This document shows, piece after piece, positions 42,221 to 52,559 of a DNA stretch of 64,000 nucleotides. The DNA is from Lachnospiraceae bacterium XPB1003 (GTDB taxonomy: Bacteria > Bacillota > Clostridia > Lachnospirales > Lachnospiraceae), in the NCBI GenBank assembly GCA_900102065.1, contig FMVK01000006.1, positions 1-64,000 of the forward strand. Reading direction: 5' to 3'. Position 1 is the first letter of the stretch. Each line of letters begins with the position of its first letter. Both the position numbers and the translations under genes were made by a program. Under the pieces are notes generated by a model. It was not told the origin of the DNA. It did not search any database and saw nothing but the letters and a program-made list of their open reading frames with translations.

Positions 42221-43612
42221 TCAGCGCTTTTCGTATTCCTTGGTCCAACCGTAATTACTCATATCATACATATAACGGTCGCCGACATCGGTTCTGATCT
42301 CACCGCCGTAAATGTAGAAAGGAATGAACAAAGGAGATGTCTTCTCATCATCTGCGATCTCATCATAGATCACACCGCTTGATGTGATAACACGGATACG
42401 TAATCCGTCATTTTCCATTCCGCTTTCAACGCCTTCACGTATAGCCTTGGGATCTACAACATAAACAGTTCTCGAAACAGAAGCTGTGATATCGGGGATA
42501 TAGAGCATCTCAAAACCTATGGCAGCATCATTATCTCCGTATAAGAATTCATCTGCTCCGTCCTTGGGTGATGCTATCGTTACATACTGCTTCCACTTTG
42601 AGTTGAATAAGCAGAGATCCAGATCCTGATTACCTTCCCATGTCAGATAAACATATGCAGCCTTCTCATCGGCGAGCTCAGCCAGCATATAGAAAGAAAG
42701 ATCCTCTGTATCTCCCTCTTCAAGTCTGACGGTCTGTTCCTGCATATAATAACCGTCTCTCTCGCAGATAACGGTATACTCGCCCGCTTCCATATCATGA
42801 ATGGAAACGGTTCCGTCCTCGGCACGAGCTGTGTAATCAGGCTCTCCTTCAGTGTTCGTACCTTCGTATACAAATACGTTTGTACCTGTAAGGTTGTAAG
42901 AATCACCTTCTGAGAAGAAATTGTTAGCGGAATAAGCCTTCACGATAAGCTCGGCAGGTGCCGGTGTGGGCTCGGGCGTAGGCTCGGGTGTGGGAGCTTC
43001 CGTTACCTCTACTACAGGTTCCTCTGTAGGCTCTGCGTCTTTATCATCATCCTTGTCATCAACATCTTCCGTCTTATCCTTATCGGCACGCTTATCATCA
43101 TCGTCATCTTTGTTTCCAAAGAATATTACCGCACCAACTATGGCAGCGATAACAACAACAGCTGCGACTATACCTATGATAAGTCCCATTCCCTTCTTAC
43201 CGGAGCCTGAGTTTGAACCTGCTGCAGGCTGTGTGGGCTGATTAGCAGGTGCTGCAGGCTGAACAGGCGCCGCAGACTGTGTAGGCTGATTAGCAGGTGC
43301 TGCAGGCTGAACAGGCGCCGCAGACTGTGTAGGCTGATTAGCAGGTGCTGCAGGCTGAGCAGGTGCTGCAGACTGTGTGGGCTGCTGAACAGGCGCGGCA
43401 GACTGTTCCGGTGCCTTATCCTGAGCGGGAGCGGGAGCTGCAGGCTGTGCAGGTGCCGACTCCTGTGCGGGTGCCGACTCCTGTGCGGGAGCTGCGGGCT
43501 TCACCTCTGCTTCGGCAGCAGTCTTAGGCAGGAATCCTGCCAGCTCTGCTCCGCAGAGAGGACAGAATTTATTATCTTCTTTGATCTTTCCACCACATTT
43601 AGGGCAAAACAT
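42221..43612 (-). CDS. Zinc-ribbon membrane protein with Pro/Ala/Gln repeats
   Basis: 463 residues. N-terminal zinc ribbon MFCPKCGGKIKEDNKFCPLC, a Pro/Ala/Gln/Ser linker (about 30-150) with 16-residue tandem repeats (QPTQSAAPVQPAAPAN), one membrane helix (about 160-182, GLIIGIVAAVVVIAAIVGAV), an acidic stretch (DDDDDKRADKDKTEDVDDKD) and Pro-Thr linker, then an exported beta-rich region with a PEGA/CNA-like module (VSIHDMEAGEYTVICERDGYY) and a C-terminal domain of unknown family. The ribbon is cytoplasmic and the repeats sit between it and the membrane. ACGGAGG precedes the ATG. Function unknown. Confidence 0.83.
   Translation of the reverse strand: MFCPKCGGKIKEDNKFCPLCGAELAGFLPKTAAEAEVKPAAPAQESAPAQESAPAQPAAPAPAQDKAPEQSAAPVQQPTQSAAPAQPAAPANQPTQSAAPVQPAAPANQPTQSAAPVQPAAPANQPTQPAAGSNSGSGKKGMGLIIGIVAAVVVIAAIVGAVIFFGNKDDDDDKRADKDKTEDVDDKDDDKDAEPTEEPVVEVTEAPTPEPTPEPTPAPAELIVKAYSANNFFSEGDSYNLTGTNVFVYEGTNTEGEPDYTARAEDGTVSIHDMEAGEYTVICERDGYYMQEQTVRLEEGDTEDLSFYMLAELADEKAAYVYLTWEGNQDLDLCLFNSKWKQYVTIASPKDGADEFLYGDNDAAIGFEMLYIPDITASVSRTVYVVDPKAIREGVESGMENDGLRIRVITSSGVIYDEIADDEKTSPLFIPFYIYGGEIRTDVGDRYMYDMSNYGWTKEYEKR
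43229..43402. repeat. 48-bp tandem repeat inside the zinc-ribbon gene
   Basis: Three 48-bp copies (43229-43276, 43277-43324, 43325-43372), differing at only a few bases, and a shortened fourth (43373-43402). Each encodes 16 residues of the Pro/Ala/Gln linker. The near identity points to recent slippage or recombination; copy number probably varies between strains. Frame is preserved because the unit is a multiple of three. Confidence 0.95.
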
Positions 43613-43685
43613 AGTTTTATTACCTCCGTTTTACGGTTTTCTTTCAGTTACGATACATCAGCTTATTTTACAGCAAAATACGCTT

Positions 43686-45104
43686 TTATTCAACAACGGC
43701 ACGCAGGTGCCCCCTTATCTCGCATCCCTCTTCTTCTGCTTCCATTACCTCCAAAAGGGCTTCACTACTGATCTTTTCCCCCGGGATAAGCGCAGGTCTT
43801 CCGGGAGGATATACAGTCACAAAAGAAGCACTGATCCGTCCGCATGCGTTTTCCGGATCCACGCTCTCTCCTTCCGCATCAAAAGCTTCCCACATCTCCA
43901 TGACCGCAGGATTCTCCGTATTCTTTCTTACTTCGACAGGAGCTTTATCTCCCTCTGTCATCCACTCCTTATACTCTTCATCCGCCCGGTGCAGCGCATC
44001 ACTCAACACTTCCAGATTCTTCCTGCTGTCGGATACCGTAAAGATGAGCAGGAGATATGCCGGCACCGCAAGTTCCGACTCAATGTGATATCTGCTTCTC
44101 AGATAATTCGCCAGTCTGACTCCGTCGCGTCTGTTTTCAGGCATCACTATCATCTTGCCGGGCTCCGGGATATCGGTTTTAACTTCTGCTCCGCTGCATG
44201 AGAAATGATCTTCTATGTAGATATGTTTCAGATCGGAAAGCTTATCTGAAAGTTCTCTTCTTCTTTCGTAAAAGTCCCGCCAGTCACTTTCCCTCATATC
44301 AGAAACAAGCCTCACACATTCGTCTATAGATGCCATCAGAATATATGACGGAGACGAGCTCTGATAAACCGTCAGATATTTTTGCACATTTTCTTCTTTG
44401 ACAAGATCGCCGTTTAAATGCAGCAAAGCAGTCTGGGTAAGAGAAGGCAGAGTCTTGTGCAGACTCATGATCACTATATCCGCTCCTGCCTGTACGGCGC
44501 TTTCCGGAAAATCAGGTGAAAAACCAAAATGCGCACCATGGGCCGCATCCACTATGAGCGGTATGTTTCTTTTATGGACCACGTCGGCTATGGCGCGAAT
44601 ATCACAACTGTATCCCTCGTATGTGGGAGATGTTATAAAAACCGCACGTGTCTCGGGATATGAATCCAGTGCACGTTCCACTTCCTCCGCACTCACACCT
44701 TTTGCTGCTTTGGATATGGCGGAAGTCTCCCCGTATATAAAGCGCACTTTCAGATGTCTTAATACCGCCGCATGATATGCTGACATATGAGATCCCCTCA
44801 TCATAAGAAGAGTTTCACCTGATCTCAATGCTGCGGATATTCCCGCAAGGATGCCTGCCGTACTTCCGTTTATCAGGAAAAATGTATGCTTTGATCCGTA
44901 AAGAGCGGCTGCCCTGTCCATAGCATCTTTTATGATTCCCTCCGGTTTATGAAGATCATCCGATCCCGTTATCTCCGTAAGATCATTTGAATACAGTGCT
45001 TCAAAAAAAGCCCCGTTTCCAAGGGCTTCTCTCTTATGCCCGGGCATATGGAAGGGATATGAATCCCCGGACAGTTTCTCTATCTCATCAAATAATTTTC
45101 CCAT
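43686..45104 (-). CDS. Orn/Lys/Arg decarboxylase family protein (YaaO-like)
   Basis: PLP enzyme of the group III amino-acid decarboxylase fold, 472 residues. Seen: PFHMPGHKREALG near the N-terminus, DLTEITGSDDLHKPEG, FLINGSTAGILAGISAAL (phosphate loop), the PLP-ring Asp-Ala-Ala-His in VDAAHGAHFGFSPDFP, and the Schiff-base Lys in SLHKTLPSLTQTALLHL (about 225). The C-terminal small domain ends PPGRPALIPGEKIS. Likely arginine or lysine decarboxylase giving agmatine or cadaverine; the substrate is not decided. The Bacillus homolog yaaO lies beside tmk, matching this location. Starts 1 nt after the L,D-transpeptidase gene. Confidence 0.9.
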   Translation of the reverse strand: MGKLFDEIEKLSGDSYPFHMPGHKREALGNGAFFEALYSNDLTEITGSDDLHKPEGIIKDAMDRAAALYGSKHTFFLINGSTAGILAGISAALRSGETLLMMRGSHMSAYHAAVLRHLKVRFIYGETSAISKAAKGVSAEEVERALDSYPETRAVFITSPTYEGYSCDIRAIADVVHKRNIPLIVDAAHGAHFGFSPDFPESAVQAGADIVIMSLHKTLPSLTQTALLHLNGDLVKEENVQKYLTVYQSSSPSYILMASIDECVRLVSDMRESDWRDFYERRRELSDKLSDLKHIYIEDHFSCSGAEVKTDIPEPGKMIVMPENRRDGVRLANYLRSRYHIESELAVPAYLLLIFTVSDSRKNLEVLSDALHRADEEYKEWMTEGDKAPVEVRKNTENPAVMEMWEAFDAEGESVDPENACGRISASFVTVYPPGRPALIPGEKISSEALLEVMEAEEEGCEIRGHLRAVVE

Positions 45105-45105
45105 A

Positions 45106-46812
45106 TCACATTCCCTGAACTGCCTGATCTGCAGATACGCTCACTCCTGCCTCTCCAACCTCTGCATCATCCGTTATCAGAACTCCCGTCACCGGATCGA
45201 TGGTTCCTGCAACAGGTGCTGCCGCATCCTGACCTGTTCCCGTTACAGTCCCATCAACAGGAAGAACAGGATCCGTGATCTGAGCAGATGCATCTCCGGA
45301 TATGCCGGAAACTGTCGATGTATCTCCCGATCCGTTCTGAAGTGTCGAAGTATCCGACGAACTGTTTTTTGCAGCGGTATCCGCAGGCTTTTTATCTTCC
45401 AGGTAATAGCAGATGACAGGGAAGCCCTCCTCCACCTTTTCATAGAGATAAGCCGCAGAAGCTTTTGAAAGATTTACGCATCCGTGCGATCCTCTGGTTT
45501 TATATATCTCACCGCCGAACTTTCCTCTCCATGTAGCATCATGAAGTCCTATATTTCTGTTAAAAGGCATCCAGTAATTTACATGAGAAGCATAATCGGC
45601 TCCGCGAAGGATGGCATTCTTAGTCTTGTATGTTACTCCGAATATCCCCTCAGGTGTTTTGTTTCCGTTAGAGACATTTCCGGTCACGCAATCGCATTCA
45701 TATTCCACATTATTATTCTCGATATAGTAGACCTTCTGTTTTGTCATATTGATCTCTATATACGTATCTCCGATATCGTTGGCTCCCCATTGTACGCCAC
45801 GGCTTGAAACCAGGGGCTCGCGTGAAACAACTCTTCCAAGCTCGATATCTTCAATGAGAAGATCCGCCTCTGCTTCCGTATCTATCTTCCATCCATACCT
45901 TCCCTTGGGAAGTGTTATGGTCCTGCCGTCAACCGTCAAAAATTCTTCTTCCAATCCATACGTGTCATGATCCCGGGCCAGCTGTTCCACAAACTCGGCG
46001 ACTTCCGCACGGTTAACCGATACCGAATCGTCGGTGATATCAACCCAGTTATGGATCTGATCAAAGTCAACCTCAACTTCTTCATCACCGAACTGATAAG
46101 TGATATCCGCCTTGCTGAATTTATTCATTCTTGCAAGTTCGCTGTTAAGTCCCGGATCATCGCTTCTGATGAGTGGTTCCGCATAGCATCCAAAGTCATC
46201 AAGATCCACACTCGGAAGCTCATTTAAAACACAATTCCTGACCGCAGCGATCACAAGCTGCATATCCAGTTCTGTTCCTTCTATTTCAGGCTCTATCACA
46301 TAAGCTCCCGCATTCTCATCATATCCTCCCAGATATGCATTCTGCGGTTCTTCCATATTCTCCTTCTTAAGGAAATCCAAAGACGCGACAGTCTCCTCTA
46401 TTTTTGCCTCATTACAGCTGACAACACGGATCGGCATATAATTGCTTCCTTCAAAGAAAGCAAGAGGCCATGCAAAAGGATTCTGCATCCCGCTTATATC
46501 AAGCATGCTCTGTGAATAGCTGCATACGAATCCCACATTATCCGAAGACAGGACCGCTCTCGCTTCGTCCCTGCCGTTAACGGTTATGGTATAGCTCTTA
46601 TCGGCATCATTCCTTGCAGCCTCCGCTTCTGCGGGAGTCTTGTAGGAATAATCAACTCCGCCTATCGTCGTATTGGGAAAAAAATGTTGTGAGAAAAATA
46701 CCACTGCCGCGAAATAAGCTACGGCAGCAGCAACGAGAATGATAAGTATGAAAGGAAACCTTCTGCGATCAGACGATCCTCCTGATGGTGATGAACCCTC
46801 TGTAGTTTGCAT
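45106..46812 (-). CDS. L,D-transpeptidase with peptidoglycan-binding region
   Basis: Cross-links peptidoglycan (3-3 links) or attaches wall polymers outside the membrane. 568 residues: short cytoplasmic N-terminus, one membrane helix (about 20-42), a region with two repeated putative peptidoglycan-binding modules (about 50-320; FPNTTIGGVDYSYKTPAEAE), and the YkuD catalytic domain (about 345-475) with NIGLHDATWRGKFGG and the active Cys in RGSHGCVNLSKASA. A Ser/Thr/Gly-rich tail of about 90 residues with VSG units follows. The start overlaps the 3' end of the NlpC/P60 gene by 44 bp in another frame; AAAGG lies before the ATG. Confidence 0.95.
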   Translation of the reverse strand: MQTTEGSSPSGGSSDRRRFPFILIILVAAAVAYFAAVVFFSQHFFPNTTIGGVDYSYKTPAEAEAARNDADKSYTITVNGRDEARAVLSSDNVGFVCSYSQSMLDISGMQNPFAWPLAFFEGSNYMPIRVVSCNEAKIEETVASLDFLKKENMEEPQNAYLGGYDENAGAYVIEPEIEGTELDMQLVIAAVRNCVLNELPSVDLDDFGCYAEPLIRSDDPGLNSELARMNKFSKADITYQFGDEEVEVDFDQIHNWVDITDDSVSVNRAEVAEFVEQLARDHDTYGLEEEFLTVDGRTITLPKGRYGWKIDTEAEADLLIEDIELGRVVSREPLVSSRGVQWGANDIGDTYIEINMTKQKVYYIENNNVEYECDCVTGNVSNGNKTPEGIFGVTYKTKNAILRGADYASHVNYWMPFNRNIGLHDATWRGKFGGEIYKTRGSHGCVNLSKASAAYLYEKVEEGFPVICYYLEDKKPADTAAKNSSSDTSTLQNGSGDTSTVSGISGDASAQITDPVLPVDGTVTGTGQDAAAPVAGTIDPVTGVLITDDAEVGEAGVSVSADQAVQGM

Positions 46813-48109
46813 TTGAAACCTTTATCCCGGTCTTTTGTGTGCTGGCATGAACTATCATGCCATTGCCTATATAGATACCAACATGTCCGGGATAGCATAC
46901 CACATCTCCCGGCTGTGCATTTTCATATGAAACTTCCGTTCCCGCACTTCTGAGTGCAAAAGATGTACGGGGAACCGAATAACCAAAATCCTTGTAAACG
47001 GAATAAACGAATCCCGAGCAGTCGGCACCCTCCGTAAGACTTGTGCCTCCCGGAACATAAGGGTTACCTATAAATTTGCATGCATATGCTGCGATGGATT
47101 TGCCGAGTTCGCTTCCGCCTGCGGAATAAATGGATGATACATCATATGAGACCTTATTGGTAGTCTGAACTACTCCGGTATCTGCCACATCTGCCACCTG
47201 ATCAACAGATTCCTGTCTCCTTGCTGCATCCTCTGCTGCCTTCTTCGCAGCTTCTTCGGCAGCCTTTTGAGCCGCGAGTCTTGCCGCTTCTTCAGCTCTT
47301 CTCCTTGCTTCTTCCGCAGCCCTTCTTGCCGCCTCTTCCTGTCTTCTCTTTATCTCGGCATTCTGTGTGGCGATGATAGCTTCATATTCCGCAGCTTCAC
47401 CTTCTTTGGCAAGTATCTCGCTTGCATATTCTGCGGCCGTAGCTTCAAGCTCCGACTGGATCTGCTCCATATATTCCTGCTCAGCCAAAGCATCGCTTTG
47501 AAGCGAAAGAAGATTACTCTTCTCCTGCTCGAGTTTTTCCTGAAGTTCTGCTACTTTCTGAACAGTTTCCTGATAGGTAGCTAACATATTCCTGTCATAC
47601 TCATAGAGATCTTCAATGTAGTCTGCTTTTGTAAGAAAATCAGCCATGCTTCCGGCCTGAGTGAGAAGCATCACATAGTCACTGTCACCTGTCTCATACA
47701 TATACTTGATGCGAACCTTCATCGCTTCATACTGAGCATTCTCTTCTTCAACAGCCGCATCATATTCAACCTGCGCTTCAGCGATCTCTGCTTCCTTCGC
47801 AACGATCTGCTCCGTAAGCTCATCGATATCGGCCATGACTTCAACTAACGCCTCTGTCACTTCCTCTATCTGAGCTTCCACATCTTCCTTTTCACCGGCA
47901 AGTTCCTCGAGAGAAGCTTCAACCTCATCAAGCTTTTCCTGGTTCCTGTCTCGCTCTTCCTCAAGCCCCGTGGTATCTGTATCGTCACCGTTTCCATTAT
48001 CCGGAGCACCGTAGACAGACATATTCAGGCACAAAAAAACAAGAGCCGCCACAGCGGTTATGAGCACTCTTGCTATCTGTTTTTTTCCAAATAAATATCT
48101 TCGGATCAT
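46769..48109 (-). CDS. PcsB-like coiled-coil NlpC/P60 peptidoglycan hydrolase
   Basis: 446 residues. Signal peptide (cut after about SVYGA, residue 35), a long coiled coil (about 45-300; EERDRNQEKLDEVEASLEEL, then Ala/Arg/Glu-rich EEARRRAEEAARLAAQKAAE) like PcsB/CwlO proteins, and a C-terminal NlpC/P60 endopeptidase domain with catalytic Cys in EGADCSGFVYSVY, His in YPGHVGIYIGNG and polar residue region VHAS. Such CwlO/PcsB types are usually activated by FtsEX (family knowledge); those genes are not in the window. Four nt after the 865-residue protein gene. Confidence 0.95.
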   Translation of the reverse strand: MIRRYLFGKKQIARVLITAVAALVFLCLNMSVYGAPDNGNGDDTDTTGLEEERDRNQEKLDEVEASLEELAGEKEDVEAQIEEVTEALVEVMADIDELTEQIVAKEAEIAEAQVEYDAAVEEENAQYEAMKVRIKYMYETGDSDYVMLLTQAGSMADFLTKADYIEDLYEYDRNMLATYQETVQKVAELQEKLEQEKSNLLSLQSDALAEQEYMEQIQSELEATAAEYASEILAKEGEAAEYEAIIATQNAEIKRRQEEAARRAAEEARRRAEEAARLAAQKAAEEAAKKAAEDAARRQESVDQVADVADTGVVQTTNKVSYDVSSIYSAGGSELGKSIAAYACKFIGNPYVPGGTSLTEGADCSGFVYSVYKDFGYSVPRTSFALRSAGTEVSYENAQPGDVVCYPGHVGIYIGNGMIVHASTQKTGIKVSNANYRGFITIRRIV

Positions 48110-48113
48110 ATCC

Positions 48114-50711
48114 TTAATCTGCTTTGCTTATATAAGTAAGGAATCTGTTTCCTGATGAAGCAAATAATGCTTCACAATCGGATTTGCTCCTCTTGCCTAT
48201 CTCTCCCGTAAGAGGATCGGCAACAACCAGTTCACTGTTATTATACCCCGTAAGCATAACATATGCATCACCGGTTTTTACAAGTACAGGGATATCCTGT
48301 GCAAGATAGAAAAGCATCTCGTCGATAGTACATCCGCTAAGGTCGGCTATCTCGATATCCGGAAGTCTGTCTGAAAGGATATTCCCCGCAGTCTTGCCGG
48401 ATGTCACGTCCGCACCTGTCATTGCGGATTCTCCCGCCTTGCCTTCGTAATACAAAACAGTATCCAGACATACTGTAAGAGAATATTCTTCAGGTGACAT
48501 GCTGTCATCGATCCACTTATCATCTGTTCTGAAATCATCAATGGCCATTATCTGATTTTTTTCGGGAATGGGTTTCTTCCTGTAAAGAGTGACGCCACCG
48601 GAGCATCTTACAAGTCCGCCGTCCTTTACGGTATTAACCGCTTCATAGAGCTCATCATATATATCGACCAGACTTCCTCTCACATAACAGAAATACTTTT
48701 CCTTATCATTTTCTTTATCATAAAGATCCGCCCTGCGCTCGCCTTCATATACGATCTGCTTGGGATTCATTATTCTCAGGGTATCAGGATCCGTAGCCTT
48801 TTTTAATGCTATCTGGGTAATGGTCTCATACGCATCCGTTACCGCAAGCTCTATACTGTTCCTTCCGTATTCCGGTGTGGAATTATCAAGAAGCCTGTCA
48901 TCGGAAACAGGGATAAGAGTTCCGTTTTCATATTTAGCACGTTTTAATGTATAAATACCGTTTCCGGCTTCCACCTGTGTGACATAGATCCCTTCATTGC
49001 GGTACTCTTTGATCAGATCTCCGCTCTCGTCTCTTATCCTCAGGCAATACATGGGAAATACAGTATGTCCGGATGCATCCACCGTGATATCTTTCTTGGC
49101 TGCAAGTCCGTATATAACATCGTTTCCAAAGAATCCGACAGGCATTATCCTGTCTCCTGATTCGGCATTTAAAACTCTCTCCGTTCCTGTCTTTGCATTT
49201 AAGAGATGCATGCCCATTGCATCAAACCTGTCACCGGAATCTATCCATGCCACCATGCTTCCGTCTTCAGCGGCACATATGTCTTCTCTTGCAAGTCCCG
49301 ATGCGATAACAGAGGTTTCTCCCGTCTCCAGATTGATATTATAGAAATTACCGTCTATATAGAAATAGCCGTTTTTCTTGCCGTTGGCATATGCCTGCCT
49401 TGCAACATCGTAATTAAGAAACTCGCATGCCCCGTAATACGGAATGAATACTTCCTCTTCAACGGAATTCAGGGTGCTGTCATAATAATAAACGGATATT
49501 CCGTTTTCACCTTCATGTATTCCGCAGTTCATATATCCATATACGATAAAACGAACATTGCCCATTTCATCAACGCTGAATATCCTTATATCATTGTCAC
49601 GACAGGTCTCGCGCCTGTCTGTCAGATCATCATTGTAAAAACCGAAAACATAAGCCAGTCTGTTCTCGCTGATATGGTATACATACAGACGACCGGCATT
49701 AACAAAAGCAAGTCGGTCTCCGTCCTCGCTTTCCATCATATTCACATTTTTATCAGAGATACCGAGAACGATCTTATTATTGGCAAGTATGCCTTCCTCG
49801 GTATCAAATATCTGATCCATGGTCCTCTCGTAATCGAGGAGGAACATCCTTCCTTCACCCGGTCTCAATCTGAAACTCTCATTTACATAGAATTCCCATG
49901 TCTTATCATTCTCGGGAACGGTAACGATATAATTAAGCTTTATCACTGCCGTATCCTCGTCATTGACAAAGATCTCGGCCTCAGGTTTTGTAAGTCTGCT
50001 GACTTTAAGAGTTCCCCAGCATATCTGATCCAGACTGGAATGTATATTCACTTTCTGATATGTCGAATTGTCGCCTTCTTCGTTACTCTCAAGATATGTA
50101 ACAAGCTTCTGAGCTTCGCCGCTCCTGTCAAATGTAAGTTCGTTGAAGTTATATACAAATTCAAGCTTATCCTTAAAGGCCGTATCCTTTTTTACATAGA
50201 GTGTTGTATAGAAATATATCTCTCTGTTGCCTTCATCCTTAAGGATCACGCAAAGAGAGTACTCCCTGTCTTCCTCCAGAAGATCCTTTAATACTATGTC
50301 GGCAGTGATATGTTCATCACCTTTAACATAGTTATTTACCTCTGTATCTTCTATCAGCCTCTTGTCCGCAAGAGACCTTACCTGAAATCTGAGTCCCGCG
50401 ATATCCTTGCCGTAAGTGTCCACCGCAAGCGTAAGCTTCCTGTCCTCCCCCAAAGGGGTGATGAGACTCCTCATACGACTGATATCCATTTCGGTCCCGT
50501 AACCGTGCATACGGTTATAGATCATTCCGTTATACTCAAAGGCAATGGACGGAAATGTGGCCGGGGCCATTTCCATAGTCATATCGGTATTGCCTCTGTT
50601 CATCAGGGAACTCAATAAAAAAAGCGCAATCAGAAATACAGCCGCACAATAGACGACTCTGATAACGCTTTTAGAAATTACACCCCTCTTCGGGGACCTC
50701 ATACTTCTCAC
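48114..50711 (-). CDS. Large exported protein of unknown function with C39-like end
   Basis: 865 residues from GTG 50709-50711, which overlaps the atpC stop (GTGA); an ATG at 50702 is an alternative. One N-terminal membrane helix (about 18-37), then a mostly beta-strand extracellular body of about 600 residues with propeller-like repeats (DRLAFVNAGRLYVYHISENR, NGYFYIDGNFYNINLETGE). The last ~170 residues resemble a C39-type papain-like fold: SLTVCLDTVLYYEG (Cys at the catalytic place), IDEMLFYLAQDIPVLVKTG, VMLTGYNNSELVVADPLTGE and SSGNRFLTYI; the usual His before the V-x-V-x-GY motif is absent, so activity is doubtful. Between atpC and the wall hydrolase genes. Confidence 0.8.
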   Translation of the reverse strand: MRSMRSPKRGVISKSVIRVVYCAAVFLIALFLLSSLMNRGNTDMTMEMAPATFPSIAFEYNGMIYNRMHGYGTEMDISRMRSLITPLGEDRKLTLAVDTYGKDIAGLRFQVRSLADKRLIEDTEVNNYVKGDEHITADIVLKDLLEEDREYSLCVILKDEGNREIYFYTTLYVKKDTAFKDKLEFVYNFNELTFDRSGEAQKLVTYLESNEEGDNSTYQKVNIHSSLDQICWGTLKVSRLTKPEAEIFVNDEDTAVIKLNYIVTVPENDKTWEFYVNESFRLRPGEGRMFLLDYERTMDQIFDTEEGILANNKIVLGISDKNVNMMESEDGDRLAFVNAGRLYVYHISENRLAYVFGFYNDDLTDRRETCRDNDIRIFSVDEMGNVRFIVYGYMNCGIHEGENGISVYYYDSTLNSVEEEVFIPYYGACEFLNYDVARQAYANGKKNGYFYIDGNFYNINLETGETSVIASGLAREDICAAEDGSMVAWIDSGDRFDAMGMHLLNAKTGTERVLNAESGDRIMPVGFFGNDVIYGLAAKKDITVDASGHTVFPMYCLRIRDESGDLIKEYRNEGIYVTQVEAGNGIYTLKRAKYENGTLIPVSDDRLLDNSTPEYGRNSIELAVTDAYETITQIALKKATDPDTLRIMNPKQIVYEGERRADLYDKENDKEKYFCYVRGSLVDIYDELYEAVNTVKDGGLVRCSGGVTLYRKKPIPEKNQIMAIDDFRTDDKWIDDSMSPEEYSLTVCLDTVLYYEGKAGESAMTGADVTSGKTAGNILSDRLPDIEIADLSGCTIDEMLFYLAQDIPVLVKTGDAYVMLTGYNNSELVVADPLTGEIGKRSKSDCEALFASSGNRFLTYISKAD

Positions 50712-51106
50712 TTCAGACAGTTGATACGCGCAAGCGCCCTCTGCAGAGCTATGGAAGCTCTGTCAATGTCAACATCTCCGGCTTTAGATGCGATCCTTTC
50801 ACGAGCACGCTCCTCAGCAGACTGTGCACGTTCAACATCGATCTCATCCGGCCATTCAATGCTCTCAGCGAGTATCGTAACCTTATCCTGAAGTATCTCA
50901 ACAAAGCCTGCATGTAAAGCGGCCTTCTTCTCTCCCTCAGTTTCGGTAATGGTCATTACACCGGGTCTGATGATAACGGTCATGGGTTCGTGATTCTTAT
51001 ATATCCCGACCCCACCTTCCGTTGTATTAAATTCCACCATCTCCACATCTCCTTCATAGAAGATCTTATCGGGAGTGATGATCCTAAGTGCAAATGTATC
51101 TGCCAT
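50708..51106 (-). CDS. atpC: ATP synthase F1 subunit epsilon
   Basis: Central-stalk subunit coupling rotor to F1 and regulating hydrolysis. 132 residues: N-terminal beta-sandwich (ALRIITPDKIFYEGDVEMVE, TTEGGVGIYKNHEPMTVII) and C-terminal helical hairpin (EIDVERAQSAEERARERIAS, IALQRALARINCL). Last of the atp structural genes; its stop overlaps the next gene. Confidence 0.98.
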   Translation of the reverse strand: MADTFALRIITPDKIFYEGDVEMVEFNTTEGGVGIYKNHEPMTVIIRPGVMTITETEGEKKAALHAGFVEILQDKVTILAESIEWPDEIDVERAQSAEERARERIASKAGDVDIDRASIALQRALARINCLK

Positions 51107-51126
51107 AACAGGTATTTCTTTCCCTC

Positions 51127-52542
<1,416 letters not shown>

Positions 52543-52559
52543 TTAATAATAACTATTCT

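Noticed and set aside
43229-43402. Regular repeats that might suggest a CRISPR array
   Set aside because: The 48-bp units are contiguous without unique spacers and lie in frame inside a coding region.
49206-50291. A 361-codon plus-strand frame opposite the 865-residue gene
   Set aside because: No ribosome site or family; the minus-strand gene fits the tightly packed operon with a signal helix and domains.
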